In this document: one piece after another, positions 1 to 7,394 of the stretch
How the letters are laid out: each line of letters starts with the position of its first letter
How positions within the stretch are numbered: position 1 is the first letter of the stretch
Assembly: GCA_031398745.1 (NCBI GenBank)
Contig: JANNNX010000076.1
Span: 1 to 28,252 of the forward strand
Direction: 5' to 3'
Source of the DNA: JANNNX01 sp031398745
GTDB lineage: Bacteria; Actinomycetota; Acidimicrobiia; Acidimicrobiales; CADCSY01
Length of the DNA stretch: 28,252 nucleotides
Program-made: the position numbers and the translations under genes
Notes under the pieces: generated by a model
Told to the model about the DNA's origin: nothing
Database searches by the model: none
The model's input: the letters and a program-made list of their open reading frames with translations, nothing else

Positions 1-762
1 CCACCGAGGCCACGGAGGTCGCCGCGGCAATTGCAGTCGAGGCCAAGGGGGAGGACTCCCCTGAGTAGCCGGGACGAGCAGCGCGTCGCCGCTGGGCCGC
101 CGTCCGCTCGTCGCCGACATCGCCGGCGCGGCCGGCCACAAGATCTCACCACCGATCCGTGCAACCACCACCCCGAACGCGCGCGGAACACCTTTGATCT
201 CAACCGGCACCGCGCCGAGACCCACGGGAGCACGGCCGGTGTTCAGCACGCGCACCGTGCAGAGAGCCCGATCACCGGGTGCGCTGTCTAGGGCGAAGAG
301 GTGGAGCCGGAAGGCGCGCCGTCCCCAGCGGCCGCGCTCGACAGCACCCAACATCGCCACCGTGACCTTGTCACTCCTGGCCAATGCTTGGACCCGTCGG
401 GCCCACCCGACCCGCCACAACAAGGCCACCGCGGCGACCAGAGGAAGACCGATCCATGGGGCCAGCCTCGACCACGGAGTGCGCACGTCGCCCACTGCCC
501 AGGCGCGGCGCGGGTCGGCCGGGTCAATCACAAGGGCAATCTCGGTATGCGGATCCACCAAGAGACCGAGATCGTTCAGCACCACGTCGATCACCAGTTC
601 CTGCTCGGTCACCGGGTTGGTGTACCGCACCAGCAGGGAATCTCCGTTCCTGTCGACGACCTCGCCAGTGACCTCGAGACCTGACGATCGCACCTCCCCG
701 TCGGCCCGGTAGCCGTCGAGGGCGATCCAGCTCGCGCCAAGACACAGCACCCACCCCACCAC
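1..762 (-). CDS. DUF3592-like membrane protein, 3' end outside window
   Basis: No stop occurs in this minus frame down to base 1, so the C-terminus lies beyond the window. The translation opens with a hydrophobic segment (VVGWVLCLGASWIA), then a compact domain with DRNGDSLLVRYTNPVTEQE and PHTEIALVIDPADPRRAW, then a second hydrophobic segment (APWIGLPLVAAVALLW). Membrane helix, a 'V.Y...G' and 'YDP.DP..A' type domain, and a second helix is the DUF3592 arrangement as I know it; the function is unknown. The start is uncertain. GTG 762 is the first conventional start that keeps the hydrophobic segment, but the frame is open and protein-like further upstream, with a CTG at 834 overlapping the stop of the upstream gene. 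The two genes probably form an operon. Confidence 0.6.
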   Translation of the reverse strand, partial: MVGWVLCLGASWIALDGYRADGEVRSSGLEVTGEVVDRNGDSLLVRYTNPVTEQELVIDVVLNDLGLLVDPHTEIALVIDPADPRRAWAVGDVRTPWSRLAPWIGLPLVAAVALLWRVGWARRVQALARSDKVTVAMLGAVERGRWGRRAFRLHLFALDSAPGDRALCTVRVLNTGRAPVGLGAVPVEIKGVPRAFGVVVARIGGEILWPAAPAMSATSGRRPSGDALLVPATQGSPPPWPRLQLPRRPPWPRW

Positions 763-830
763 CAGCCACCATCGCGCCGCCGTGATCTGGCGACCGAGCG
801 GTCGGGGGTACCGATGAGGCCGCAGGCGGT

Positions 831-1412
831 TCAGCTCAGATCGCTGGTGAGCGTCGGCGCCTCGTCGCGGTCAGCACTGCTCTCAGCTTCCGACGCCGGT
901 CGATCTCCCGGTCGAACGCCAGCCCCGAGGTCGTCCGGCAACACCATGGTTGCCATGAGTCCCTTGTTGATGCGACGGGCCCAACGGCTTCCCACCACCT
1001 GCCGTCCCGAGATCCAAGCGGCGGCCACTGCGATGAGGACGAAGGCGCCCGCGATGAGGCGACCCCGACCCGGTGCGTGGGCCACGTCAACCAGGCCAAT
1101 GACCACGCCCGCCATCGCCACCGCAAGGGTGAGGGCCGGAGCGATCGCCCACCGCCGAAGCAACCCGACGATGGCGCCCACCGCCCCGAACATGGCGGAC
1201 GTCCCGATCACCTGGACCCAGAGCCGATGCTCGGGACACAACAGGTCGACCCAGACGAAGGAGCCGAAGGTGGCGACGCCGAGACCCATCGCGGTGGCCA
1301 GCACGAGCGGGCGACGTGCCATGCCTGGGGGCGATGGCGCATCACGGGAAGTCCAGGCAACGACTTCGGTCGCTTGCCATGTCCCACCGCTGGAACCCGA
1401 GTTCTCCGTCAC
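831..1412 (-). CDS. Hypothetical four-helix integral membrane protein
   Basis: I recognise no family. The 193-residue product has about four hydrophobic segments: PLVLATAMGLGVATFGSFVW, WVQVIGTSAMFGAVGAIVGL, ALTLAVAMAGVVIGLVDVA and LIAGAFVLIAVAAAWI. A charged tail of about 50 residues follows and is probably cytoplasmic. I place the start at GTG 1412 because a TACCCT box (1421-1426, minus strand) lies 8 nt upstream, matching other leaderless starts here; GTG 1445 is a possible longer start. The stop overlaps the open frame of the DUF3592-like gene, suggesting one transcript and translational coupling. Confidence 0.6.
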   Translation of the reverse strand: MTENSGSSGGTWQATEVVAWTSRDAPSPPGMARRPLVLATAMGLGVATFGSFVWVDLLCPEHRLWVQVIGTSAMFGAVGAIVGLLRRWAIAPALTLAVAMAGVVIGLVDVAHAPGRGRLIAGAFVLIAVAAAWISGRQVVGSRWARRINKGLMATMVLPDDLGAGVRPGDRPASEAESSADRDEAPTLTSDLS

Positions 1413-1420
1413 GACGAGTG

Positions 1421-1426
1421 AGGGTA
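1421..1426 (-). promoter_or_regulatory. -10 box (TACCCT) for the membrane-protein pair
   Basis: TACCCT on the minus strand lies 8 nt before GTG 1412. There is no Shine-Dalgarno sequence, so a leaderless or near-leaderless transcript is inferred. Confidence 0.4.
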
Positions 1427-1519
1427 TCGACACCCTAGGGGTCACGCCAGGCCACGAGGTCGCCCCGCACTGTGGGATCTGAGCCCAGCCCTACCGGTGC
1501 CGAGGGGCCGGTCGGTTGC

Positions 1520-2398
1520 TCAGCCCAGAGACGCCAGCTCGTCGGGAGTCAGCCGGAGGGCGGCGGCGCCGATGTTCTCCTCGAGGTGCTCGGGTGAGCT
1601 GGTGCCGGGGATGGGCACGATGGCCGGCGACCGCGCCAGGAGCCAGGCCAGCGCGACCTGGGCCGGCGTTGCCTCGTGCGCCCGGGCCACCTCGTCGACC
1701 ACCGACCCTGGCCGTCCCAGCTCGGCGGTGCCGCCGGTGCCGAGGGGGAAGTAGGCGATGAAGGCGAGGCCCTCGGCGTCGCACACGTCGACGACCTCGT
1801 CCCACGCCCGGTCGAGCAGGTTGTAGCGGTTCTGGACCGAGACGATGGGCGCCGTCGCCTGGGCCCGCCGGAGCTCGTCGACCCCCACCTCCGAGAGCCC
1901 GATGCGGCCGATCTTGCCCTCCGCGACCAGCTCCTGCAGGGCTCCCAGCGACTCCTCCACCGGCACCTTCGGGTCGATCCGGTGGAGCTGGTAGAGCGGG
2001 ATCTGCTCGAGGCGTAGGCGGGTCAGGCTCGCCTCGCAGGTGGCCCGCAGGTGCTCGGGTGTGCCGTGGGGCCGCCACTTCCCGGGTCCGTCGCGCAAGA
2101 AGCCGCCCTTGGTGGCGATGACCACCTGGTCGGGGTAGGGGTACAGCGCCTCGGCGATGAGGCGCTCGCTGACCTCGGGACCGTAGGAGTCGGCAGTGTC
2201 GATGAACTGGACTCCGAGCTCGACGGCGCGCCGGAGCACGGCCACCGCCGCGGCCGGATCGGCGGGTTCCCCCCACACGCCCGGGCCCGTGATGCGCATG
2301 GCCCCGAAACCCAGTCGGGTGGTCACGAGATCGTCGCCGAAGGCGATCGAGCCGGCCAGCGCGGCGGAGGGGACGGACGGCACGGCAGGGTCGGTCAC
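1520..2398 (-). CDS. Aldo/keto reductase
   Basis: The product is a 292-residue NAD(P)H-dependent oxidoreductase of the aldo/keto reductase superfamily, with a TIM-barrel fold and cytosolic location. The catalytic tetrad is visible in order: Asp and Tyr in DTADSYG, Lys in VVIATKGG, and His in LYQLHRID. LGFGAMR at the N-terminus and AWLLARSP..VPIPGTSSPEHLEEN near the C-terminus (cofactor-binding loop) are family hallmarks. The length is typical. GTG 2398 is chosen because it starts just before the conserved N-terminus and has a TACGCT box exactly 6 nt upstream. It is transcribed divergently from the secreted repeat protein. The substrate cannot be told from sequence. Confidence 0.93.
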   Translation of the reverse strand: MTDPAVPSVPSAALAGSIAFGDDLVTTRLGFGAMRITGPGVWGEPADPAAAVAVLRRAVELGVQFIDTADSYGPEVSERLIAEALYPYPDQVVIATKGGFLRDGPGKWRPHGTPEHLRATCEASLTRLRLEQIPLYQLHRIDPKVPVEESLGALQELVAEGKIGRIGLSEVGVDELRRAQATAPIVSVQNRYNLLDRAWDEVVDVCDAEGLAFIAYFPLGTGGTAELGRPGSVVDEVARAHEATPAQVALAWLLARSPAIVPIPGTSSPEHLEENIGAAALRLTPDELASLG

Positions 2399-2404
2399 GC
2401 CGCG

Positions 2405-2410
2405 AGCGTA
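2405..2410 (-). promoter_or_regulatory. Leaderless -10 box (TACGCT) of the aldo/keto reductase
   Basis: TACGCT on the minus strand is separated from GTG 2398 by 6 nt, which places the transcription start at or next to the start codon. No Shine-Dalgarno sequence is present. Confidence 0.5.
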
Positions 2411-2458
2411 GGAGGGTGCGGCCTCAAGGAGACGCCGCCCGATGCCGATGCCGCGGAG

Positions 2459-4051
2459 GTGAGCCGACCGCGGACCGGAGCGGGCCGCCACTGCCGGGCC
2501 GGGATCGCCGTTGTCGTGGCCCTCCTCGGGGCGGTCGTGCCGATCGATCGGGTGGCCGCCATCGACGCGGTGAGCCACGGTTCGATGCGGGGCACACCGC
2601 TGGCCCAGCCGGTGGTCGGCATCACCGCCACCCCGTCGGGAGCCGGCTACTGGTTGGTGGCCCGCGACGGGGGACTGTTCGCGTTCGGCGACGCCGCCTT
2701 CTACGGCTCGATGGGCGCCACCCCACTCAACCTGCCGGTGGTGGCCATGGCTGCGACCGGCTCCGGGCGCGGCTACTGGCAGGTGGCCGCCGACGGAGGC
2801 CTCTTCGCCTTCGGTGACGCCGGCTTCTACGGGTCGATGGGCAGCCAGCGACTGAACCGGCCGGTGGTGGGAATGGCCGCCACCCCCTTGGGCCACGGCT
2901 ACTGGGAGGTGGCGACCGACGGGGGGATCTTCGCCTTCGGCGACGCCGGCTTCTACGGCTCGACCGGCTCGATGACCCTAAACCAGCCGATCGTGGGGAT
3001 GGCCGCCACCCCCTCGGGCCGTGGCTATTGGCTGGTGGCCGCCGATGGTGGGCTCTTCGCCTACGGCGATGCCGAGTTCCACGGCAGCCTGGGAGGAGTG
3101 GCTATCAGCCGGCCAGTGATCGGCATGGCCGCCGGCGCCGACGTCACCGGCTACTGGCTGGCCCGGGCCGACGGATCGGTCGATGCCTTCTCGCCCTCGA
3201 GTTCGGCCGCCTGCGAGGTGTTCCCGGCCGACAACCCCTGGAACACCGACATTTCCGGGGCTGCCGTCCACCCCAACTCCGACGCCTACGTCAGCTCCAT
3301 CGGCGCCGGCGGCCGCCTCCACGCCGACTTCGGCACGGTGTGGAACGGCGCGCCCAACGGCATCCCGACCGTCGAGGTCCCGGCCGACCAGCCGAGGGTG
3401 CCGGTGAGCTTCGAGTACGACGACGAGAGCGACCCCGGCCCCTACCCGATCCCCGCCGATGCCCCCATCGAGGGCGGCGCCGCCAGCACCGGAGACCGCC
3501 ACGTGCTGGTCCTGTCCCGCGAGTCGTGCACCCTCTACGAGCTCTTCGACGCCCATCCGGTGAACGGAGGCACGTCGTGGACCGCCGGCTCGGGGGCGAT
3601 CTTCGACCTGCGCTCGAACGCCCTGCGGCCCGACGGCTGGACATCGGCCGACGCCGCCGGCCTGCCGATCTACCCGGGCCTCGTCCGCTACGACGAGGTC
3701 GCCGCCGGCGAGATCAACCATGCCCTGCGGTTCACCGTCAGCCAGACCCAGGCCGCCTGGATACACCCCGCGACCCACGAGGCGTCGTCGAGCACCGACC
3801 CGTCACGGCCCCCGATGGGCCTGCGCCTGCGGCTGAAGGCCGGCTACGACTGCTCCGGGGCATCGACCGAGGTTCAGGTCATCTGCACCGCCCTCAAGCG
3901 CTACGGGATGCTGGTGGCCGACAACGGGTCGAACTGGTACGTCTCGGGGTCACCCGACCCGCGGTGGGACGACGACGCCCTCCGCGACTTGTCGAGCATC
4001 CCGGGCAGCGCCTTCGAGGCAGTCGACACCGGGCCCCTCCACGTCGGCTGA
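2459..4051 (+). CDS. Secreted protein with five 42-residue repeats and a C-terminal conserved domain
   Basis: The 530-residue product has a Sec-type signal peptide: basic n-region (RPRTGAGRHCRAG), hydrophobic core IAVVVALLGAVVPI, and a likely cleavage after RVAA. Residues 41-244 are five tandem repeats, the last one incomplete, with consensus GS.G...L..PVVGMAATPSG.GYW followed by VA.DGGLFAFGDA.FY. The repeat resembles a beta-propeller-like module frequent in Acidimicrobiia secreted proteins. Residues about 250-530 form a separate domain with FPADNPWNTDIS, SDPGPYPIP, GDRHVLVLSR, LRPDGWTSADAAGLPI, PGLVRYDEV and ADNGSNWYVSG. I have seen this domain in other secreted bacterial proteins, but its function is unknown to me. 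GTG 2459 is chosen because it gives a complete signal peptide; GGAGG sits directly against it. Surface or extracellular location is inferred. Confidence 0.85.
   Translation: MSRPRTGAGRHCRAGIAVVVALLGAVVPIDRVAAIDAVSHGSMRGTPLAQPVVGITATPSGAGYWLVARDGGLFAFGDAAFYGSMGATPLNLPVVAMAATGSGRGYWQVAADGGLFAFGDAGFYGSMGSQRLNRPVVGMAATPLGHGYWEVATDGGIFAFGDAGFYGSTGSMTLNQPIVGMAATPSGRGYWLVAADGGLFAYGDAEFHGSLGGVAISRPVIGMAAGADVTGYWLARADGSVDAFSPSSSAACEVFPADNPWNTDISGAAVHPNSDAYVSSIGAGGRLHADFGTVWNGAPNGIPTVEVPADQPRVPVSFEYDDESDPGPYPIPADAPIEGGAASTGDRHVLVLSRESCTLYELFDAHPVNGGTSWTAGSGAIFDLRSNALRPDGWTSADAAGLPIYPGLVRYDEVAAGEINHALRFTVSQTQAAWIHPATHEASSSTDPSRPPMGLRLRLKAGYDCSGASTEVQVICTALKRYGMLVADNGSNWYVSGSPDPRWDDDALRDLSSIPGSAFEAVDTGPLHVG
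2579..3190 (+). repeat. Five in-frame tandem repeats of 126 bp
   Basis: Units start at 2579, 2705, 2831, 2957 and 3083, each exactly 126 bp (42 codons), the fifth being partial. They are diverged at DNA level but keep the protein consensus, so this is a protein repeat array and not a CRISPR or satellite. Confidence 0.85.
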
Positions 4052-4072
4052 GGCCGGGCGTTCAGCCGACGT
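4041..4072. terminator. Bidirectional hairpin overlapping both stop codons
   Basis: An 11-bp perfect inverted repeat (ACGTCGGCTGA at 4041-4051 with its complement at 4062-4072) encloses a 10-nt loop. It contains the TGA stops of both convergent genes, so each gene ends with the codons GTC GGC TGA. No T-tract follows, which is common for actinobacterial terminators. Confidence 0.55.
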
Positions 4073-4412
4073 AGGCCCAGGCCTCGACCTCGACCAAGGC
4101 TCCCCGGGGCAGGCCACCGACGGCGACCGCGGAACGGGCCGGTCGGTGGTCGCCGAACACCTCGACGTAGGCCACGTTGACGTCGTCGTAGTCGCTCATG
4201 TGGTGGAGGAACACCGTCGTCTTGACCACGTCGGACAGCGAGGCCCCCTCGGCCGCCATTAGGGCGGTCAGGTTGGCCAGCGCCTGGCGGAGCTGGGCGA
4301 CGGTGCCGCCGGGGACCAGGTCACCGTCGGCGGCCACACCCAGCTGGCCGGAGGCCACGAGCCAGTCTCCGGCTCGCACCAGCGGGGTGTACGGGGGCGG
4401 CACCTCGGCCAC
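4062..4412 (-). CDS. RidA family protein (YjgF/YER057c/UK114)
   Basis: The 116-residue product is a RidA-type enamine/imine deaminase, which usually forms cytosolic trimers that hydrolyse reactive 2-aminoacrylate-type intermediates. Family features in order: YTPLVRAGDWLVASGQLG, a helix with LRQALANL..LMAAEGASL.DVVKTTVFL, and PARSAVAVGGLPRGALVEVEAWA, which holds the conserved arginine and glutamate. GTG 4412 is chosen because GGAG lies 5 nt upstream and the start fits the family N-terminus. It begins 32 bp after the stop of the 2Fe-2S/molybdopterin gene, so the two are probably co-transcribed. RidA genes often sit beside oxidoreductases, so clearing a reactive product is a reasonable but unproven role. 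Confidence 0.92.
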   Translation of the reverse strand: MAEVPPPYTPLVRAGDWLVASGQLGVAADGDLVPGGTVAQLRQALANLTALMAAEGASLSDVVKTTVFLHHMSDYDDVNVAYVEVFGDHRPARSAVAVGGLPRGALVEVEAWAYVG

Positions 4413-4444
4413 GGCGTCTCCTATCTCGATCGGGCCGCGGCCCG

Positions 4445-6067
4445 CTACCGGTCGGTGGGCCACTCGGGGGGGCAACCCTGCCCCACCCACTCCGCCGCCG
4501 CCACCGCCGCGAACACCGCGTCGCCGGCCGCCACCGGGGGGGCGCTGGCCCGCCCTCCGACGATCTCGACCTCGACCGCGGGCATGTCGGCGGCCCGGAG
4601 GATGCCGAAGGAGCGGATGGTGAGGTCGAGGGGCTCACCGGCGACGTCGACCGCGATCGCCTCTCGGCGCACCCAGCTCAGCGCCATGTGGGCGGCGCCG
4701 ACGCAGTACGAGCGCAGCACGACCTCGTCGAGGGGGTCACCGGCATTGACCCGGAGGTGGACGCCGACGCCGTCGACCCGGGCTCGAACCAGAGCGCCCG
4801 CCACGTGCACCTCCACCGTGCCGTCGGGCGAAACCGCGACCGCGGAGTGCGCCGGCACCGGGGGCCCGGCCCCGGCCCGGTGCTGGGCCCCGGCCAGGAG
4901 CACGACCGCCTCGGCCCAGCCGGCGGCCCGGATGGCCGCCGATGTCGGCGGTCCGGCCACCTCGACCTCCTCCACCACCAGCCCCGGGGCGATCGCGGCG
5001 ATGGCCTGGGCGATCCCTGACGTGCGGACCACCCGCAGCACGCCGCTCCCGTCGGCGGCGATGCCGGCCGCCACCGGAGGCCGCTTCGGGCCGAGGCGCA
5101 CCACGTCCTCCCGGGCCAGCACCACCCGGACCGCCCGTCCGTGCTGGTCAGCCAGGGCACGGGCGGCCGCCGGCGCCGGTGAGTCCACCTTGGCTCCGAA
5201 CGCTCCGCCGTTGGCCAGTGGGCTCGCCGGCTCGCCCCCCGGGACGCACCACGACGCGTCGGTCTCGAGGTAGGCGGGCTCGACCCACGAGGTCCGCAGG
5301 GTCACCAGCCAGTCGCCGTCGGGAACCTCGATCGGGTGGCGAAGCGCGGCCGTCGTTCGCCGACCCTGGACCTTGCCGGCCGCCCGACGAGCCTCGGCCA
5401 GCGTCTCGCCCGTCACCCAGCCGCCGGAGCCGTCGGGCACCGCCACCAGCGCGTCGGCCGGTGCGGTGTCGTCCGCGAACCGGGCGCGGCCGAGCACCAC
5501 GTCGAGCCCGACGTCCTGAGGGCCGCCACCCTCGATCGAGGCCCGCTCGCGGGCCGCGACCAGCGATCGGCCCGAAGCGACCGTCACCGGCGTCGCCGTG
5601 GGCCGGGCTGCGTCCCAGGCCTCGAGGATGGTCCGCCAGCCGGTGCACCGACAGAGGTGGGCCGCCAATGCCCGCTCGACCGTGGCGACCGGTGCGGCCG
5701 GGTCGAGCGCGGCCAGGCGCACCAGGATCCCGGGGGTGCAGAAGCCGCACTGGCTGGCCCCAGCGTCGAGGAACGCCCCGGCCAGCACGTCCCTGCGACC
5801 GCCATCGAGGCCGGCGAGGGTCGTGACCGAACGGCCGGCCACCCGCCGCGTGGGGGTCACGCACGACACCCGGGGCGCCCCGTCGATCAGCACCGTGCAG
5901 CAGCCGCACTGGCCCTGGGGGCTGCACCCGTCCTTGACCGAACGCACTCCCAGCGGGCCGCGAAGGGCGTCGAGCAGCGACGAGCCGTCGTCGTCGACGG
6001 TGACCGGCACCCCGTCGAGCTCGAACTCGACGCTCTCCCTCTCACCCTCCCGCCTGTCGTCGACCAC
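4445..6067 (-). CDS. Fused 2Fe-2S ferredoxin / shortened molybdopterin-binding xanthine dehydrogenase-like protein
   Basis: The product has 540 residues. Residues about 10-160 match the two 2Fe-2S domains of the xanthine dehydrogenase/CO dehydrogenase small subunit: DGCSPQGQCGCCTV for the plant-type cluster, then SQCGFCTPG and LCRCTGW for the second. Residues about 180-540 resemble disconnected pieces of the large molybdenum-cofactor subunit: GRARFADD, NGGAFGAK, VRVVLAREDVVRLGPKRPPV and FGILRAADMPAVEVEIV. This part has about 360 residues, against over 700 in normal large subunits. The GVGE-type motif carrying the catalytic glutamate is not seen. GTG 6067 has a TAACGT box 7 nt upstream. No separate FAD or large subunit is nearby. 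It could be an electron-transfer or scaffold protein; catalysis is doubtful. Confidence 0.8.
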   Translation of the reverse strand: MVDDRREGERESVEFELDGVPVTVDDDGSSLLDALRGPLGVRSVKDGCSPQGQCGCCTVLIDGAPRVSCVTPTRRVAGRSVTTLAGLDGGRRDVLAGAFLDAGASQCGFCTPGILVRLAALDPAAPVATVERALAAHLCRCTGWRTILEAWDAARPTATPVTVASGRSLVAARERASIEGGGPQDVGLDVVLGRARFADDTAPADALVAVPDGSGGWVTGETLAEARRAAGKVQGRRTTAALRHPIEVPDGDWLVTLRTSWVEPAYLETDASWCVPGGEPASPLANGGAFGAKVDSPAPAAARALADQHGRAVRVVLAREDVVRLGPKRPPVAAGIAADGSGVLRVVRTSGIAQAIAAIAPGLVVEEVEVAGPPTSAAIRAAGWAEAVVLLAGAQHRAGAGPPVPAHSAVAVSPDGTVEVHVAGALVRARVDGVGVHLRVNAGDPLDEVVLRSYCVGAAHMALSWVRREAIAVDVAGEPLDLTIRSFGILRAADMPAVEVEIVGGRASAPPVAAGDAVFAAVAAAEWVGQGCPPEWPTDR

Positions 6068-6074
6068 CGGCCCG

Positions 6075-6080
6075 ACGTTA
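6075..6080 (-). promoter_or_regulatory. Leaderless -10 box (TAACGT) of the 2Fe-2S/molybdopterin gene
   Basis: TAACGT on the minus strand lies 7 nt before GTG 6067. It shares bases 6079-6080 with the opposing -10 box of the lipoprotein gene. Confidence 0.45.
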
Positions 6081-6084
6081 GATT
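6079..6084 (+). promoter_or_regulatory. -10 box (TAGATT) of the thioredoxin-fold lipoprotein
   Basis: TAGATT lies 8 nt before GTG 6093, with no Shine-Dalgarno sequence, implying a leaderless or nearly leaderless transcript. Confidence 0.45.
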
Positions 6085-6092
6085 CGCCCCAC

Positions 6093-6986
6093 GTGACCTC
6101 TGGCGCCGGACCTCGTATCGGCCGGCGTGCCCTCCTCCAGGCCGGCGTCGGTGGCCTGGTCCTGGTCGCTCTCGATGGCTGTGGATCGAGCGGTGGGGCA
6201 TCCGACGGGGATACAACGACCGACACCACCGCGGATGGCCTCAGTGTCCCCCTGACCTTCCTCGGCGACCAGCCGGTCGACGTTCCGGTCCGGTTGCCGT
6301 TGGCCCTGGCCGATGGCGAGGGGGCACTTCTCTCGGACCCACCGGCCAGCATCGCGGTGGCCGTCGGGCTGGTCGGGGCGACCCTCGGGACGCCGATCAG
6401 CATCGATCGCCACGACGACGGGATCCCCGGCGCGTACTACCCCCTCACCACGAGCTTCGACCAGGCGGGATCGTGGCGGATCGTGGTCGACGCGTTGGGG
6501 ACCAGCGCCGAGCTGACGATCGAGGCCCTGCCGGCGACCCAGCTCCCTGCGGTCCCGGCCGCGGGCGACCCGATGGTCTCGGTGACCACGCCGACCACCG
6601 AGGACCATCGGGGGGTCGAGCCGATCTGCACCGCGGAGCCGATCTGCCGGCTGCACGACACCAGCCTCGACGTCGCCCTGACCGAGGGGCGACCGGTGGT
6701 GGTGTTGGTCTCGACGCCGCGCTACTGCCAGGTGACCATCTGCGGCCCGGTGCTCGACCTGCTCCTCGAGCAGGCCGACGCTCGAGCCGACCAGGCCCGG
6801 TTCGTCCATCTCGAGGTCTACCGAGATGGCGCCGACCTCCAGCTGGCCCCGGCAATCGAGGCCCTCGGGCTCACCTACGAGCCGGCGCTGTTCGTGGTCG
6901 GGGCCGACGGGGTCGTGCGCGACCGCCTCGATCTCACCTACGACCGCCGCGAACTCGACACCACCCTGGCCCGAACCCTGGGCTGA
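6093..6986 (+). CDS. Tat-type lipoprotein with a C-terminal thioredoxin fold
   Basis: The 297-residue product begins with a twin-arginine-like signal (IGRRALLQAG) and hydrophobic stretch VGGLVLVAL, ending at LDGC with Cys30 as probable lipidation site, so it should be anchored outside the membrane. Residues about 50-160 form a beta-rich domain without a recognised family. Residues about 185-297 look like a thioredoxin fold: RPVVVLVSTPRYCQVTICGP, a long helix, FVHLEVYRD, and YEPALFVVGADGVVRDRL. The putative active site is C212-x4-C217, not CxxC, so ordinary disulfide chemistry is uncertain. GTG 6093 is the only start giving the full signal, and it faces away from the divergent gene only 25 bp away. 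An extracytoplasmic redox or metal-handling role is inferred. Confidence 0.78.
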   Translation: MTSGAGPRIGRRALLQAGVGGLVLVALDGCGSSGGASDGDTTTDTTADGLSVPLTFLGDQPVDVPVRLPLALADGEGALLSDPPASIAVAVGLVGATLGTPISIDRHDDGIPGAYYPLTTSFDQAGSWRIVVDALGTSAELTIEALPATQLPAVPAAGDPMVSVTTPTTEDHRGVEPICTAEPICRLHDTSLDVALTEGRPVVVLVSTPRYCQVTICGPVLDLLLEQADARADQARFVHLEVYRDGADLQLAPAIEALGLTYEPALFVVGADGVVRDRLDLTYDRRELDTTLARTLG

Positions 6987-7005
6987 GCGGCGGGTCCGAC
7001 GCGAC

Positions 7006-7029
7006 CAGGCCCCGCCGAAGCGGGGCCTG
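7006..7029. terminator. Bidirectional rho-independent-type hairpin
   Basis: A perfect 10-bp stem (CAGGCCCCGC / GCGGGGCCTG) with a CGAA tetraloop sits between the convergent lipoprotein (ending 6986) and Fe-S carrier (ending 7056) genes. There is no T-tract. Confidence 0.7.
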
Positions 7030-7055
7030 TCGAGCGCTGACGTGCCGGTTGCGAG

Positions 7056-7376
7056 CTAGGAGAACGAATTCCCGCAGCCGCACGTCCGGCTGGCGTTCGG
7101 GTTGTCGATGGCGAAGCCGGCGTCCTGCAGGCCGTCCTTGTAGTCGAGGGTCGCGCCCTCGAGCATCTGGGCGCTGGCCTGGTCGACGATGACCCGTACA
7201 CCGGCGAACTCGCGGGCCAGATCGTCGTCGGCGACGTCGCTGTCGAAGAACATCTCGTAGCTGAAGCCCGAGCAGCCGCCGGGCCGCACCGCCACCCGGA
7301 GGGCGAGGTTGGGCTCGCCTTCGGAGTCGATGAGCTCCTTGACCTTGCTGGCCGCGTTGTCGGTGAGGGTGATCAC
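7056..7376 (-). CDS. A-type iron-sulfur carrier (HesB/IscA/ErpA family)
   Basis: The 106-residue product is a full-length A-type carrier that accepts or delivers Fe-S clusters in the cytosol. The three cluster-binding cysteines are present: Cys35 in RPGGCSGFSYEM and Cys99 and Cys101 in the terminal CGCGNSF. NASRTCGCG and GLQDAGFAIDNPN are family signatures. GTG 7376 is preceded by GAGGAGG about 8 nt away, so unlike several neighbours this gene has a proper ribosome binding site. It is divergent from mrp, another Fe-S assembly factor, and the intergenic region holds two palindromes that could be shared control sites. Confidence 0.94.
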   Translation of the reverse strand: MITLTDNAASKVKELIDSEGEPNLALRVAVRPGGCSGFSYEMFFDSDVADDDLAREFAGVRVIVDQASAQMLEGATLDYKDGLQDAGFAIDNPNASRTCGCGNSFS

Positions 7377-7394
7377 AGCGGGTTCCTCCTCGAG

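Noticed and set aside
2051..2458. Upstream extension of the secreted repeat protein frame
   Set aside because: It lies antisense to the aldo/keto reductase, has no protein-like features, and a full signal peptide begins at GTG 2459.
2399..2896. Upstream extension of the aldo/keto reductase frame
   Set aside because: The extra 166 residues are low-complexity antisense of the secreted protein, and the conserved N-terminus starts at GTG 2398.
2579..3190. Regularly spaced repeats that might suggest CRISPR or satellite DNA
   Set aside because: The period is exactly 42 codons, the frame is open throughout, and the protein consensus is better conserved than the DNA, so it is a protein repeat.
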